A stretch of DNA of 64,000 nucleotides from an uncultured Bacteroidales bacterium (lineage in GTDB: Bacteria > Bacteroidota > Bacteroidia > Bacteroidales > UBA932), in NCBI GenBank assembly GCA_905235085.1, contig CAJOKD010000018.1, positions 1-64,000 on the forward strand, written 5' to 3'. Made by a program: the position numbers and the translations under genes. Below are positions 33,200 to 42,465 of this stretch, piece after piece. The stretch's first letter is position 1. Each line of letters starts with the position of its first letter. Below the pieces are notes generated by a model that saw only the letters and a list, made by a program, of their open reading frames with translations, was not told the origin of the DNA and ran no database searches.

Positions 33200-34848
33200 T
33201 GAAACGTATGTCCGCAGCCTTCCTGGTCACGGCAACCCTGCTGGTCGCCGTATCGCTTCCTTCGCCCGGACAGACGAAGGAAGAGTTGCTCGGACTGCTG
33301 GACAAGACCATCAGCGAATCGGACAAGTATGTTTCTGACAAACTGCTGAGGATCAAGACCATCGAGAACACCCTGCACTCCAGGGGCGTCTCTGCGGAAA
33401 AGCAGTATGACATCTACGGGGAGCTGTTCGATGAATACCAGCCTTTCAATTATGTGAAGGCTACCGAAGTCCTGAAGGAGCAGAAAAGCATAGCTCTGTC
33501 GCTCGGGGACAAGGCCAAGATCAACGACATCCTTCTGAAGGAGGCGATGCTGAATACTGCCGCCGGAGAGTTCCTGGAGGCGATGAACAACCTCTCCCAG
33601 ATGGACACGACCATATTCTCCACCGAGCAGAAGATACAATATTGCAACGTACAGCAGCGATTCTGGAACGATTACAACGAATACCAGAAGAGCAACGACA
33701 AGTCTATGCTCCGCAAGGTGGGATATTACCGGGACAGGCTCCTTTCCCTCGCCCCCCAGGGCAGCAATATCAGTGAATATATCACCGTCCGCAAGTCGAT
33801 AGACGAGGGCAACTTCGCGCAGGCCGACTTCATCAACAGGCATTCTCTTTCCAAGATGGATCCATCGAGTCACGAATATGCCAACCAGGCATATTACCAG
33901 GCCAGGATCTGCGAAGCGCTGGACAGGCGCGAAGAGATGGAAAACTGGTTCATACGCTCAGCGATAGCTGATATCAAGTCAGCCACGAAGGATAACGCAT
34001 CGCTATTCAGCCTGGCCTCGGAACTGTTCAATGACGGAGACCTGGAGCACGCATTCCACTATACCCAGTACTCTCTCAACGATGCCTTGTCCTTCGATGC
34101 GAAGCTGCGTCAATGGCAGATTGCGGCTATCCTGCCGGCAATCCAGAAAGGCTACACCGAGAACCAGGAAATGCATCACAGAAGGACCAGGGGACTTCTG
34201 GTAGCGGTTTCTATCCTGGCTCTCCTGCTGCTGGGCGGAGTATTCGCGCTGCTGAGCCTGTACCGGCGCCAGATCGAGTCCAACAGGAAGATAGCAAAGA
34301 TGAACCTCCTCATCCAGGAGAACTCGACTGCCCTGGAAGAGTTCAATTCCAAGCTGACCCAGATGAACAAGGACTTGACGGAGGCCAACGCAGCCAAGGA
34401 GGAATACATCGGCCTGTTCCTCGGTATGTGCTCCAAGTACATCGACAAGATGAAAGCCCACCAGAGCAAGATCCGCAAGATGGCGCTCGCAGGAAAGTAT
34501 GACGAAATCATCAAGGCAGCTTCATCGAATGAGGCCGTCGAGGAAGAGCTCAAGGAATTCTACGATATGTTCGACCAGGCTTTCCTGAAGCTCTATCCGA
34601 AATTCGTGGAACAGTTCAACGGGCTCCTCAAGGAAGATTCCAGGATAGAACTCAAGAAGGGGAAACTGCTCAATACTGAACTCAGGATTTTCGCCTTGAT
34701 ACGCCTTGGAATAACCCAGTCTTCGGACATCGCTTCGATGCTCCGATACTCTTCGAACACGATCTACAACTATCGCGCACAGATCAAGAACTCCTGCCTG
34801 GGAGACCGCGATACTTTCGAAGAAAGAGTGAAGCAAATAGGCAACTAA
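33199..34848 (+). CDS. DUF6377-type membrane-spanning transcriptional regulator
   Basis: From ATG 33199 the protein has 549 residues: a signal peptide (ending near PSPGQ), helical TPR-like repeats over about 20-325, one membrane helix (RGLLVAVSILALLLLGGVFALLSLY), a coiled coil, and the C-terminal DUF6377 part ending in RIFALIRLGITQSSDIASML and an HTH-like SSNTIYNYRAQIK. This resembles inner-membrane regulators of sus-like loci, which sense glycans outside and bind DNA inside. It lies directly before the susC operator region and is coupled to the serine hydrolase gene. Confidence 0.85.
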   Translation: MKRMSAAFLVTATLLVAVSLPSPGQTKEELLGLLDKTISESDKYVSDKLLRIKTIENTLHSRGVSAEKQYDIYGELFDEYQPFNYVKATEVLKEQKSIALSLGDKAKINDILLKEAMLNTAAGEFLEAMNNLSQMDTTIFSTEQKIQYCNVQQRFWNDYNEYQKSNDKSMLRKVGYYRDRLLSLAPQGSNISEYITVRKSIDEGNFAQADFINRHSLSKMDPSSHEYANQAYYQARICEALDRREEMENWFIRSAIADIKSATKDNASLFSLASELFNDGDLEHAFHYTQYSLNDALSFDAKLRQWQIAAILPAIQKGYTENQEMHHRRTRGLLVAVSILALLLLGGVFALLSLYRRQIESNRKIAKMNLLIQENSTALEEFNSKLTQMNKDLTEANAAKEEYIGLFLGMCSKYIDKMKAHQSKIRKMALAGKYDEIIKAASSNEAVEEELKEFYDMFDQAFLKLYPKFVEQFNGLLKEDSRIELKKGKLLNTELRIFALIRLGITQSSDIASMLRYSSNTIYNYRAQIKNSCLGDRDTFEERVKQIGN

Positions 34849-34858
34849 AATTTTAAAT

Positions 34859-34917
34859 AAGTGGATGGGGTTTTTGGATTGGAATAATTCAAAAACTGGC
34901 CTAACCTCCACTTTTAA
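34859..34917 (+). terminator. Imperfect stem-loop after the DUF6377 gene
   Basis: AAGTGGA (34859-34865) can pair with TCCACTT (34908-34914), and inside them GTTTTTG pairs with CAAAAAC; TTTT follows. It may end the 31-34.8 kb operon, although the arms are also members of the ATCCACTT site family, so an operator role is equally possible. Confidence 0.4.
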
Positions 34918-35145
34918 TTTCCAGGTGGATTATATCTATTCGGCTGATTTATAATAAATTGGCTTTTGTGCTTATGCCCACTTATCCACTTAAAAATAAT
35001 TAAAACGTTTAATTAGCCCGCATCCATCCACTTTTTTAAAACTAAACCATTATGTATCTATTTGTTTATCAATTGATTAATACCTATAGGGCAAAAGTCC
35101 TTCCCCTATTTTCCGGGGGCGTTCGTATTATTTGTCTTTGATTGA

Positions 35146-35153
35146 TATATTTG
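35146..35153 (+). promoter_or_regulatory. -7 promoter box of the susC operon
   Basis: TATATTTG matches TAnnTTTG and would start transcription near 35160, giving a leader of about 65 bases before the susC ATG at 35225. Confidence 0.55.
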
Positions 35154-35224
35154 CTGCGAAAAACACTTTTCAAGTGGATGATTTTCATAGAACAAATACT
35201 AAACTAATTAACTCTTCAAAAAAA

Positions 35225-38200
35225 ATGAGTAACAACATTCTCAGGCAGTTTGCACTGACAGTCATCTGCCTTCTCGGGATTGGCTCGGCGGTCGCTTGGT
35301 CGCAGAACATCCAGGTCAAAGGTGTCGTGCTCGATGAGAACGGAGCCGGAATGATGGGCGCCGGAATCATCCAGAAGGGCACTGAGGGAAGTACCACCAA
35401 TGGTACCATCTCCGACTTGGACGGTAACTTCCAGATTACCGTTCCGCAGGGCTCCATCCTCATCGTCCAAGCATTGGGCTATATCACTCAGGAAGTTCCG
35501 GCTTCGGAATTCGTGAGAGTACAGCTCGAGACCGACAGCGAGATGCTGAACGAAACAGTAGTCGTCGGTTACGGTGTACAGAAGAAGAGCGTCGTCACCG
35601 CGGCGATTTCTTCCATTACATCCGATGATCTCAAGGCCCAGTCCCAGAGCAGGCTTGACAATATGCTCCAGGGTATGGCTTCCGGTGTCCTCGTGACACA
35701 AAGCTCAGGCTCACCTTCCGCAGGTTCCCAGGTCCGTGTACGTGGTGTCGGAACTATCCACAATTCCGACCCGCTTTATATAGTGGACGGAATGCCGGCG
35801 GGCAGCATCGATTACCTCAACCCTAACGACATCGAACGCATAGAGGTCCTCAAGGACGCCGCATCAGGCGCTGTCTACGGTGCCCGTGCAGCAAACGGTG
35901 TAATCCTCGTCACCACCAAGAAAGGCAAGGAAGGCAAGGTTCACGTCAACTACGACTTCTCCTATGGTATGCAGAATCCTTGGAGGAAGCCCGCCGTCCT
36001 CAACGCTACCGAATATGCCGTGATGATGAACGAGGGTATGCTCAACGACGGACAGGCCCCTATCTATGCCGATCCATATTCACTTGGAGAAGGCACAGAC
36101 TGGGTCGATACCATCTTCGACAAGAACTCTCCTATAGTCAAGCACGACGTGAACGTGATGGGCGGCTCCGAAAGGTCCGACTACAGCATCTCCGGCGGCT
36201 ACCTTTCCAACAAGGGTACCATCGGAGGACGCTTCGGCCGTTCCTACTACAACAGGTTCACCCTCAGGGAAAATATCGGAGTCACCTTGTTCGACGAGTC
36301 TGAAAACAGGAACTGGCTCAACAAGATGACCTTCCGCAACCAGGTGTCCTATGCCCACATCAGGTCTCAGGGCATCTCCACCAACTCCGAGTTCGGATCC
36401 CCGCTGGGTTCCGCGATGGGAATGTCTCCTCTCGAGTCCATCTACGCCACGGCAGAGGATGAGCTCAGGTACCAGAGCCTTTATCCGGCCGGTTATCCTT
36501 ATATCATAAGGAACAAGGACGGTGTCGCCTACTCGATCGCCGACGCCGGTGTCTATAACGAGCAGGCCAACCCGATCGCAATGCTTGACCGCCCTGCGGG
36601 ACACACCAGCACCGACAAGATCGTCGCCGGCCTCATCACGGAGCTCCAGCTCATCGACGGGCTGAAATTCCGTAACAGCGTCACCATGGACCTGGCTTAT
36701 GTCTACAGCCACAGCTATTCTCCTGAATACTTCCTTACTTCCAAGGATTTCAAGTACGACACCGTCACGTCTTCGACCACCTACGACAAGAACGGGAACC
36801 CGACCGTAACGGACAAGATCAACTATGGCTCCAGCGCAAGCCAGAGCATGGACAGGTACTACACATGGCAGGTCGAGAACGTGTTCACCTACGACAAGTC
36901 TTTCGGCAAGCACACCATCAATGCTGTGCTCGGCCAGAGTGCCCTGAGGTACATTTCCGCAAACGTGGGAGCCAGCGCCAACGGCTTGACCTTCCCGTAT
37001 GACGAGTGGAAGATTTCCGTGAACAACACCCTCGGCCAGAGGGAGAACGGCGACCGCAACGGATGGGGAAGCTGGAATTCCATCCCGTACAGCCTTCTCT
37101 CATACTTCGGCCGAATCACCTACAACTACGACGAGCGCTATATGTTCGAGGCTACCGTCAGGCGTGACGCTTCCAGCCGCTTCGGAAAGAACAACAAGTG
37201 GGGAACCTTCCCTTCCTTCTCGCTCGGATGGAATATCAAGAACGAGGCTTTCGCAAGGGACATCTACTGGCTTTCCACCGCCAAGCTCCGTGCTTCCTGG
37301 GGTATCAACGGTAACGACAACATCGGCGATTTCACCTATGCTGTCTACACCTCGTCCAACAACAACTACGTCTTCGGCGCCGGCGGCAACGGCTCCGAGG
37401 CCATCAACCTCGGTGTCAAGCCTTCCGGGCTTGCCAACCCTAACGTGAAGTGGGAAGAGTCAAGGCAGACCGACATCGGTGTCGACCTTGGATTCTGGGG
37501 CAACAAGCTGACCGCCACGGTGGATTATTACATCAAGAACACCACCGGCATGCTACTCTCGATGCCTGTACCATCCTATGCCGGTGATTCCGCTCCTACT
37601 GGAAACCTCGGAGACATGGTCAACAAGGGTCTCGAGTTCGATCTCGGTTACAGGAACCACATCGAAGATTTCAACTACGGAATCAAGTTCAACGCGTCCT
37701 ACAACAAGAACAAGCTGACCTATCTCGGAGATGACGCCACTTACCTGAGCGGATCCAGCCACAAACTGGGCACCCTCACCCGGGGCGTCGTGGGACTGCC
37801 GTTCCCGTACTTCTACGGATGGAAGACCGACGGTGTGTTCCAGAACTGGGACGAGGTCAATTCATATGTCAACGCAGACGGAGACCTCCTCCAGCCGAAT
37901 GCACAGCCTGGTGACTTCAGGTTCGTGGATACCGACGAGAACGGAGTCATCAACGATGACGACCGTACGATGATCGGCAAGGGTATTCCTGACTGGACCT
38001 TCGGCCTCACCATCAATTTCGACTGGAAGGGCTTCGATTTCAGTATGCTTCTCCAGGGACAGCTCGGTGCACAGGCATACAACGTTTCCCGCCGTACCGA
38101 CCTCTACTATATCAACCTTCCGAAGAACATCCTCTACAGGTGGACGGGAGAAGGTACGACAAACGAATATCCCCGTTTCGCATTCAATTCGGCCAACGAG

Positions 38201-38482
38201 AACTACAGGGCATCAGACTACTGGGTGGAAGACGCATCCTTCCTCAGAGCCCGCAACGTCCAGCTTGGCTACACTCTTCCCAACAGCCTCACCAGGATGG
38301 CCGGCATCCAGCGCCTGAGACTGTACGTCCAGGCAGAGAACCTGTTCACGCTCACAAGGTACACGGGATGCGATCCTGAAGTCACCGGCGGCAACTCCAG
38401 TTATGGTACCGAAGTCGGAATCGACCGCGGTGTCTACCCGCAGAACAGGACCTTCACTTTCGGTGTCAACGTTAACTTCTAA
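35225..38482 (+). CDS. SusC-type TonB-dependent outer-membrane transporter
   Basis: From ATG 35225 the product has 1085 residues. A signal peptide (ending near AVAWSQ) is followed by a carboxypeptidase-regulatory-like domain (VKGVVLDENGAGMMGAG), the TonB box region (LNETVVVGYGVQKK), the plug with VRVRGVGTIHNSDPLYIVDG, and the beta-barrel to the aromatic C-terminus FGVNVNF. It imports oligosaccharides through the outer membrane using TonB energy. An in-frame TTG at 35132 lies before the promoter box and is rejected as a start. SusD follows after 14 bases. Confidence 0.97.
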   Translation: MSNNILRQFALTVICLLGIGSAVAWSQNIQVKGVVLDENGAGMMGAGIIQKGTEGSTTNGTISDLDGNFQITVPQGSILIVQALGYITQEVPASEFVRVQLETDSEMLNETVVVGYGVQKKSVVTAAISSITSDDLKAQSQSRLDNMLQGMASGVLVTQSSGSPSAGSQVRVRGVGTIHNSDPLYIVDGMPAGSIDYLNPNDIERIEVLKDAASGAVYGARAANGVILVTTKKGKEGKVHVNYDFSYGMQNPWRKPAVLNATEYAVMMNEGMLNDGQAPIYADPYSLGEGTDWVDTIFDKNSPIVKHDVNVMGGSERSDYSISGGYLSNKGTIGGRFGRSYYNRFTLRENIGVTLFDESENRNWLNKMTFRNQVSYAHIRSQGISTNSEFGSPLGSAMGMSPLESIYATAEDELRYQSLYPAGYPYIIRNKDGVAYSIADAGVYNEQANPIAMLDRPAGHTSTDKIVAGLITELQLIDGLKFRNSVTMDLAYVYSHSYSPEYFLTSKDFKYDTVTSSTTYDKNGNPTVTDKINYGSSASQSMDRYYTWQVENVFTYDKSFGKHTINAVLGQSALRYISANVGASANGLTFPYDEWKISVNNTLGQRENGDRNGWGSWNSIPYSLLSYFGRITYNYDERYMFEATVRRDASSRFGKNNKWGTFPSFSLGWNIKNEAFARDIYWLSTAKLRASWGINGNDNIGDFTYAVYTSSNNNYVFGAGGNGSEAINLGVKPSGLANPNVKWEESRQTDIGVDLGFWGNKLTATVDYYIKNTTGMLLSMPVPSYAGDSAPTGNLGDMVNKGLEFDLGYRNHIEDFNYGIKFNASYNKNKLTYLGDDATYLSGSSHKLGTLTRGVVGLPFPYFYGWKTDGVFQNWDEVNSYVNADGDLLQPNAQPGDFRFVDTDENGVINDDDRTMIGKGIPDWTFGLTINFDWKGFDFSMLLQGQLGAQAYNVSRRTDLYYINLPKNILYRWTGEGTTNEYPRFAFNSANENYRASDYWVEDASFLRARNVQLGYTLPNSLTRMAGIQRLRLYVQAENLFTLTRYTGCDPEVTGGNSSYGTEVGIDRGVYPQNRTFTFGVNVNF

Positions 38483-38496
38483 TATTGGACATTGAT

Positions 38497-39999
38497 ATGA
38501 AAAAGATACTTTTGGCACTGAGTGCCCTTTCCATAATGGCTCTTTCTTCCTGCACCGAGGAATTCGTAACTCCGCAGCACAACTCTTCCGAACCGCTGGA
38601 TGAGTACTTCAACACGGAAGCACGTATGTTCCAGAGCCTTGTAGCCGCCTACGACCCGCTCGAGTGGTTCGACTACTTCTATCAGTACGATGCCCTGCAT
38701 CTCATCTACGACATAATGGGCGACGACATCAACGCCGGAGGCTCCAACGAAGGCGACCAGCCTATCATCGTCAAGACCCATTTCTACACCGCCACCTCTA
38801 CGGATGTCTGCAACCAGATGTGGACCATCGCATATTCAGGCATCAACCGCTGCTGCATCGTACTTGAATACGTCGACGGCGTGGAAGGCATGAGCGAGGC
38901 CACCAAACAGCTGTACAAGGCCGAGGCTACTGTCCTGAAGGCATATTACTACAACATCCTCTGGAAGCTTTGGGGCAACGTTCCTTACTATGACAAGAAC
39001 CTCACTTCCCCATATTTCACCGAACAGCTCAGCCACGACGCGGTTTACGAGAAGATCGTGAGCAACCTCGAGGACGTGTTCGCCATGAATGTCCTTCCGA
39101 TGAAGGCCGACGGCGGATCTGAAGGCCGTGTCACCTTGGCGATGGCTTATATGCTCTATGCGGAAGCCGTCATGTACCAGAACGATGAATCACGGTTCTC
39201 CAAGGCTCTCGCCTACATGAAGGAAATCATCTCTTCCGGTCAGTACCGCCTCGTCGACGACTTCGGCGGAATCTGGGAGGAATCCGGAGAATGGAACTCC
39301 GAATCCATCTGGGAGATCAACTTCATCTCCGAAGGCGCCGTGCGCGACTGGGGCTCTCCTATCGCCACCGGAGGCCAGGTCACTTCCATCCTCACCGGCA
39401 TCCCAGCCATCAAGAACAGCCCGGACTACCAGGAAGGCTGGGGCTTCGGAACCGTCAGGGCTGCGGCGTACAACATGTACGACGACACCGACATCCGCAG
39501 GGACGGAGGCATCCTCAACTTCGAAGAATATGCTGCGGCATCCGGAGCATCCTACACCCCGCGCTGGGAGGACACCGGTTTCTTCCTCAAGAAATACATC
39601 GCCCGTGTCGGCGGAAACCACGGTTATCTCGCCGATCCGAATTTGAACTACGGCAATAACGAGCGTATCTACCGCTATTCCGAGACCCTCCTCAACGCTG
39701 CAGAGCTTGCTGTCCGCCTCGGACAGGATGGTACTCAGTGGCTCAAGCAGGTCCGCGACAGGGCTAAGAGCAAGGATACCGGAACATCCCTGGATGACAT
39801 CATCGAAGAACGCCACAAGGAGTTCGTAGGTGAAGGCAAGCGCTACTGGGACCTCGTCCGCACAGGCAAGGCCGCAACGGTGCTGACCGCTTCCAACCAC
39901 GAATACCGTACTGTGAGCTGGACGGAGTCCAAGAAGTACTGGCCGATTCCTCAGTCAGAACTCGACAAGGATCCTAACCTCGTACAGAACAACTATTAA
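38497..39999 (+). CDS. SusD/RagB-type surface glycan-binding lipoprotein
   Basis: From ATG 38497 the 500-residue protein has a lipobox (MALSSC) and the SusD layout: an N-terminal SusD-like domain with the TPR segments (IAYSGINRCCIVLEYVDG, ATVLKAYYYNILWKLWGNVPYY) and a C-terminal SusD/RagB domain with the family ending ERHKEFVGEGKRYWDLVRTG and KKYWPIPQSELDKDPNLVQN. It caps the SusC barrel and delivers glycan to it. It is the second gene of the PUL. Confidence 0.97.
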   Translation: MKKILLALSALSIMALSSCTEEFVTPQHNSSEPLDEYFNTEARMFQSLVAAYDPLEWFDYFYQYDALHLIYDIMGDDINAGGSNEGDQPIIVKTHFYTATSTDVCNQMWTIAYSGINRCCIVLEYVDGVEGMSEATKQLYKAEATVLKAYYYNILWKLWGNVPYYDKNLTSPYFTEQLSHDAVYEKIVSNLEDVFAMNVLPMKADGGSEGRVTLAMAYMLYAEAVMYQNDESRFSKALAYMKEIISSGQYRLVDDFGGIWEESGEWNSESIWEINFISEGAVRDWGSPIATGGQVTSILTGIPAIKNSPDYQEGWGFGTVRAAAYNMYDDTDIRRDGGILNFEEYAAASGASYTPRWEDTGFFLKKYIARVGGNHGYLADPNLNYGNNERIYRYSETLLNAAELAVRLGQDGTQWLKQVRDRAKSKDTGTSLDDIIEERHKEFVGEGKRYWDLVRTGKAATVLTASNHEYRTVSWTESKKYWPIPQSELDKDPNLVQNNY

Positions 40000-40011
40000 T
40001 CTGCAGAAGAG

Positions 40012-42465
40012 ATGAAAAAGATCTTTAAACATATTGCTTTGGTCCTGTCAGCAGCAGCTCTGGCCGCTTGCGCACCGGATTATCCGGAACTCAAGGAAAG
40101 CGAGCTGCCTCAGGCCTCCAACTTCAACGTGACCGTGGATGTCGACCAGTCGACCAACTACGTCACCTTCAACATGAGCAACACGGGACTCGTCCCGGTC
40201 TGGATCGTCGGGGCGACCGATCCTATTGACAATGCCTCGGGAAGCAAGGTCACCGGCAAGAACTACGCATACACCGGAAACGGTGTCAAGCTTCGCTTCC
40301 GTGATGCAGGAAAGCATACGGTAGAGGTTAAAGCCTACAATGCCAACGGTATTTCCGTAGGATCGCAGGTGGTCGAATTCACCCTCAACGAGACCTACCG
40401 CGACCCGTTCGACGCATCTCCTTACATCAAGGCCCTCTCCAACGGTTCATCCCAGACTTGGGAATGGAACTACAAGGAAAACGGCCACTTCGGCTGCGGC
40501 CCTGCAGGCGGCGACGGACTTGGATGGTGGAGCTGCGGTGCAAATGAAAAAGCCGACTGGAGCCTGTATGACGACAAGATCACCTTCGCCGCTGACGGAA
40601 CCTTCACCTACGATCCGGGCGACGGACAAGTCTATGTCAACAAGGGCTCAGGCGTCAGGCCTGACCTGAACACCAACAACGAGGACTACCTTGTTCCTTG
40701 GGAGGTCACCACTTCCACTTATTCTGTCGAGAATGACTGGAACGATGCAGGAGTCGAGGAAGTCTACCTCGTAACCGGAGCGAACGTCCCCGTATCTTAT
40801 ATCACCGACAAGAGCGAACTTAACGGAAGCCGCTACCTGATCCTTGAGAACGAGACTTCCCAGATCAAGAAGTGCCTCAAGCTCGCCGTCACCGTCTTTA
40901 CTACCGACAACCCTGACGGAATCACCTGGCACAAGGAATTCGTGAAGGAAGGCAGCAACGACAGCCAGACCGGAGATCCTCTCTACGGCATCACCAGCAA
41001 GACCTGGGTTCTCGCAAAGGATGTCCAGGGACACCTCGGATGCGGTCCTGACCAGAGCAACCCTGCCGGATGGTGGAGCTGCGGTCCTGACGAGAAGAAG
41101 GACTGGGGTGTATATGACGATGAAATCACCTTCTACGCCGACGGCAAGTTCGTATTCAATCCTGGCGAAGGCGGACAGATCTACGCCAACAAGGATGTGA
41201 CCGTCATCGGTCCTGGAGTCGCACAGGCTGAGGATTACCTCATCGACTGGCAGATCCAGGAATCCACCTACAAGGTCAGCGGAGACGTCCTGACCCTGCC
41301 GGAGGGCGTCGTGATCGGATATGTCGCCAACAACGACGCCATCACCAACCCTACCTACGTCATCACCGAGAACACCGACGACAGGCTTGTCCTCGTGGCC
41401 AACTTCAACGGAATCTCCTGGCAGTACATCTACAAACCGAAGGAAGGCCAGAATCCTCAGGGAGGCGGCACCTGGTACGATGTGGAAGGTGCAACCAACC
41501 TCTGGAGAAGCGCTACCATCACTCCTGAATACTGGTACTCCCCAGCAGACTGGTCGGGCGGGATCTCCGCTGATGCCCAGATAACCGCCAACAACGGCTT
41601 CACCGCCACCATCCCTGAAGGAGTGGGCGGATCTGAATGGCAGGCCCAGAACAAGCTCATATCCAACATCAAGACCGAGGAAGGCAAGAAGTACGACTTC
41701 AGCTGCACCATCAAGGCAGACAAGGACATGACCATAACCATCAAGCTCACCGGTAATCCTGAAGAGGAAGGCGACATCCACTCGTTCTTCTACAACGGAG
41801 GAGTCAGCCTCGATGCAGGTGATGCCTTCACTTTCCAGCTGGACAACCTGGTCCAGAACACTCCGACCGACAACGTGATGCTCATCTTCGACTTCGGAAG
41901 AAGCCCTATCGGATCGACCATCACCGTCACGGACATACTCTTCCAAGAGCACAAGGAAAAAAGCGGAGGCCAGCCTTCCGGCCTTGATCCGAATTCCGAC
42001 GCCAACCTGTTCAAGGGTCTCAACGTCACCGGCGACTTCTGGTATTCTGCAGGAGACTGGTCCGGAGGCTTGGATCCTCAGCTGACAAACCTCGGCGACG
42101 GAAAGTGGCAGGTCAAGATCCCTGCAGGAATCGGTGGAGCCGAATGGCAGGGACAGACCAAGTTCCACTTCCCTGTAGCAGTATCAGCCAGCAAGGTGTA
42201 TGACTTCGGAATGAAGGTTACCCCGGATGATGACTGCAACTCCAACATCACTGTCAAACTTGCTTGGGAAGGCAATGACAACGATCACGCTTTCTTCTAT
42301 GTCAACGACTTCAGCGCCCCGGCCGACGAGACTACGGCTTTCGTAAAGGAGAGTGTCTCCCCTGACGTGGACTACGATGCCGTCGTGCTGTTCGTCGACT
42401 TGGGAAGGGTTGCTGCCGGAACTACCGTCATCCTTTCCGACTTCTGCCTGCAGGAACACAAATGA
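40012..42465 (+). CDS. Surface glycan-binding lipoprotein with duplicated modules
   Basis: The 817-residue protein has a lipobox cysteine at residue 20 (SAAALAAC) and a PKD/Ig-like N-terminal domain. Two copies of an unusual module follow, around 157-205 and 341-390, each with GH(F/L)GCGP, GWWSCG, a DW..YDD.I.F.ADG core and a GQ(V/I)Y.NK end. Two beta-sandwich carbohydrate-binding-like modules close the protein, around 495-640 and 660-815, both with YWYSPADWSGG or FWYSAGDWSGG and EWQ.Q. It holds the place of SusE/SusF in the PUL. The GH16 gene overlaps its stop. Confidence 0.85.
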   Translation: MKKIFKHIALVLSAAALAACAPDYPELKESELPQASNFNVTVDVDQSTNYVTFNMSNTGLVPVWIVGATDPIDNASGSKVTGKNYAYTGNGVKLRFRDAGKHTVEVKAYNANGISVGSQVVEFTLNETYRDPFDASPYIKALSNGSSQTWEWNYKENGHFGCGPAGGDGLGWWSCGANEKADWSLYDDKITFAADGTFTYDPGDGQVYVNKGSGVRPDLNTNNEDYLVPWEVTTSTYSVENDWNDAGVEEVYLVTGANVPVSYITDKSELNGSRYLILENETSQIKKCLKLAVTVFTTDNPDGITWHKEFVKEGSNDSQTGDPLYGITSKTWVLAKDVQGHLGCGPDQSNPAGWWSCGPDEKKDWGVYDDEITFYADGKFVFNPGEGGQIYANKDVTVIGPGVAQAEDYLIDWQIQESTYKVSGDVLTLPEGVVIGYVANNDAITNPTYVITENTDDRLVLVANFNGISWQYIYKPKEGQNPQGGGTWYDVEGATNLWRSATITPEYWYSPADWSGGISADAQITANNGFTATIPEGVGGSEWQAQNKLISNIKTEEGKKYDFSCTIKADKDMTITIKLTGNPEEEGDIHSFFYNGGVSLDAGDAFTFQLDNLVQNTPTDNVMLIFDFGRSPIGSTITVTDILFQEHKEKSGGQPSGLDPNSDANLFKGLNVTGDFWYSAGDWSGGLDPQLTNLGDGKWQVKIPAGIGGAEWQGQTKFHFPVAVSASKVYDFGMKVTPDDDCNSNITVKLAWEGNDNDHAFFYVNDFSAPADETTAFVKESVSPDVDYDAVVLFVDLGRVAAGTTVILSDFCLQEHK

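Larger units (their letters stand above)
34859..35180. promoter_or_regulatory. Cluster of seven ATCCACTT-like sites upstream of susC
   Basis: No gene lies between 34849 and 35224. AAGTGGAT or its complement occurs at about 34859, 34907, 34924, 34978, 34983, 35024 and 35172, with CCACTT or AAGTGG as the constant core. The cluster fills the space between the DUF6377 regulator gene and susC, and the last site lies downstream of the promoter box. This pattern suggests binding sites for the adjacent regulator. Confidence 0.5.

Noticed and set aside
35132..35224. Upstream TTG start for the SusC protein
   Set aside because: It lies before the promoter box at 35146-35153 and would bury the signal peptide.
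40648..42168. 506-codon open frame on the minus strand
   Set aside because: It is the complement of the surface glycan-binding protein gene, has no homologue-like motifs and no start signal.
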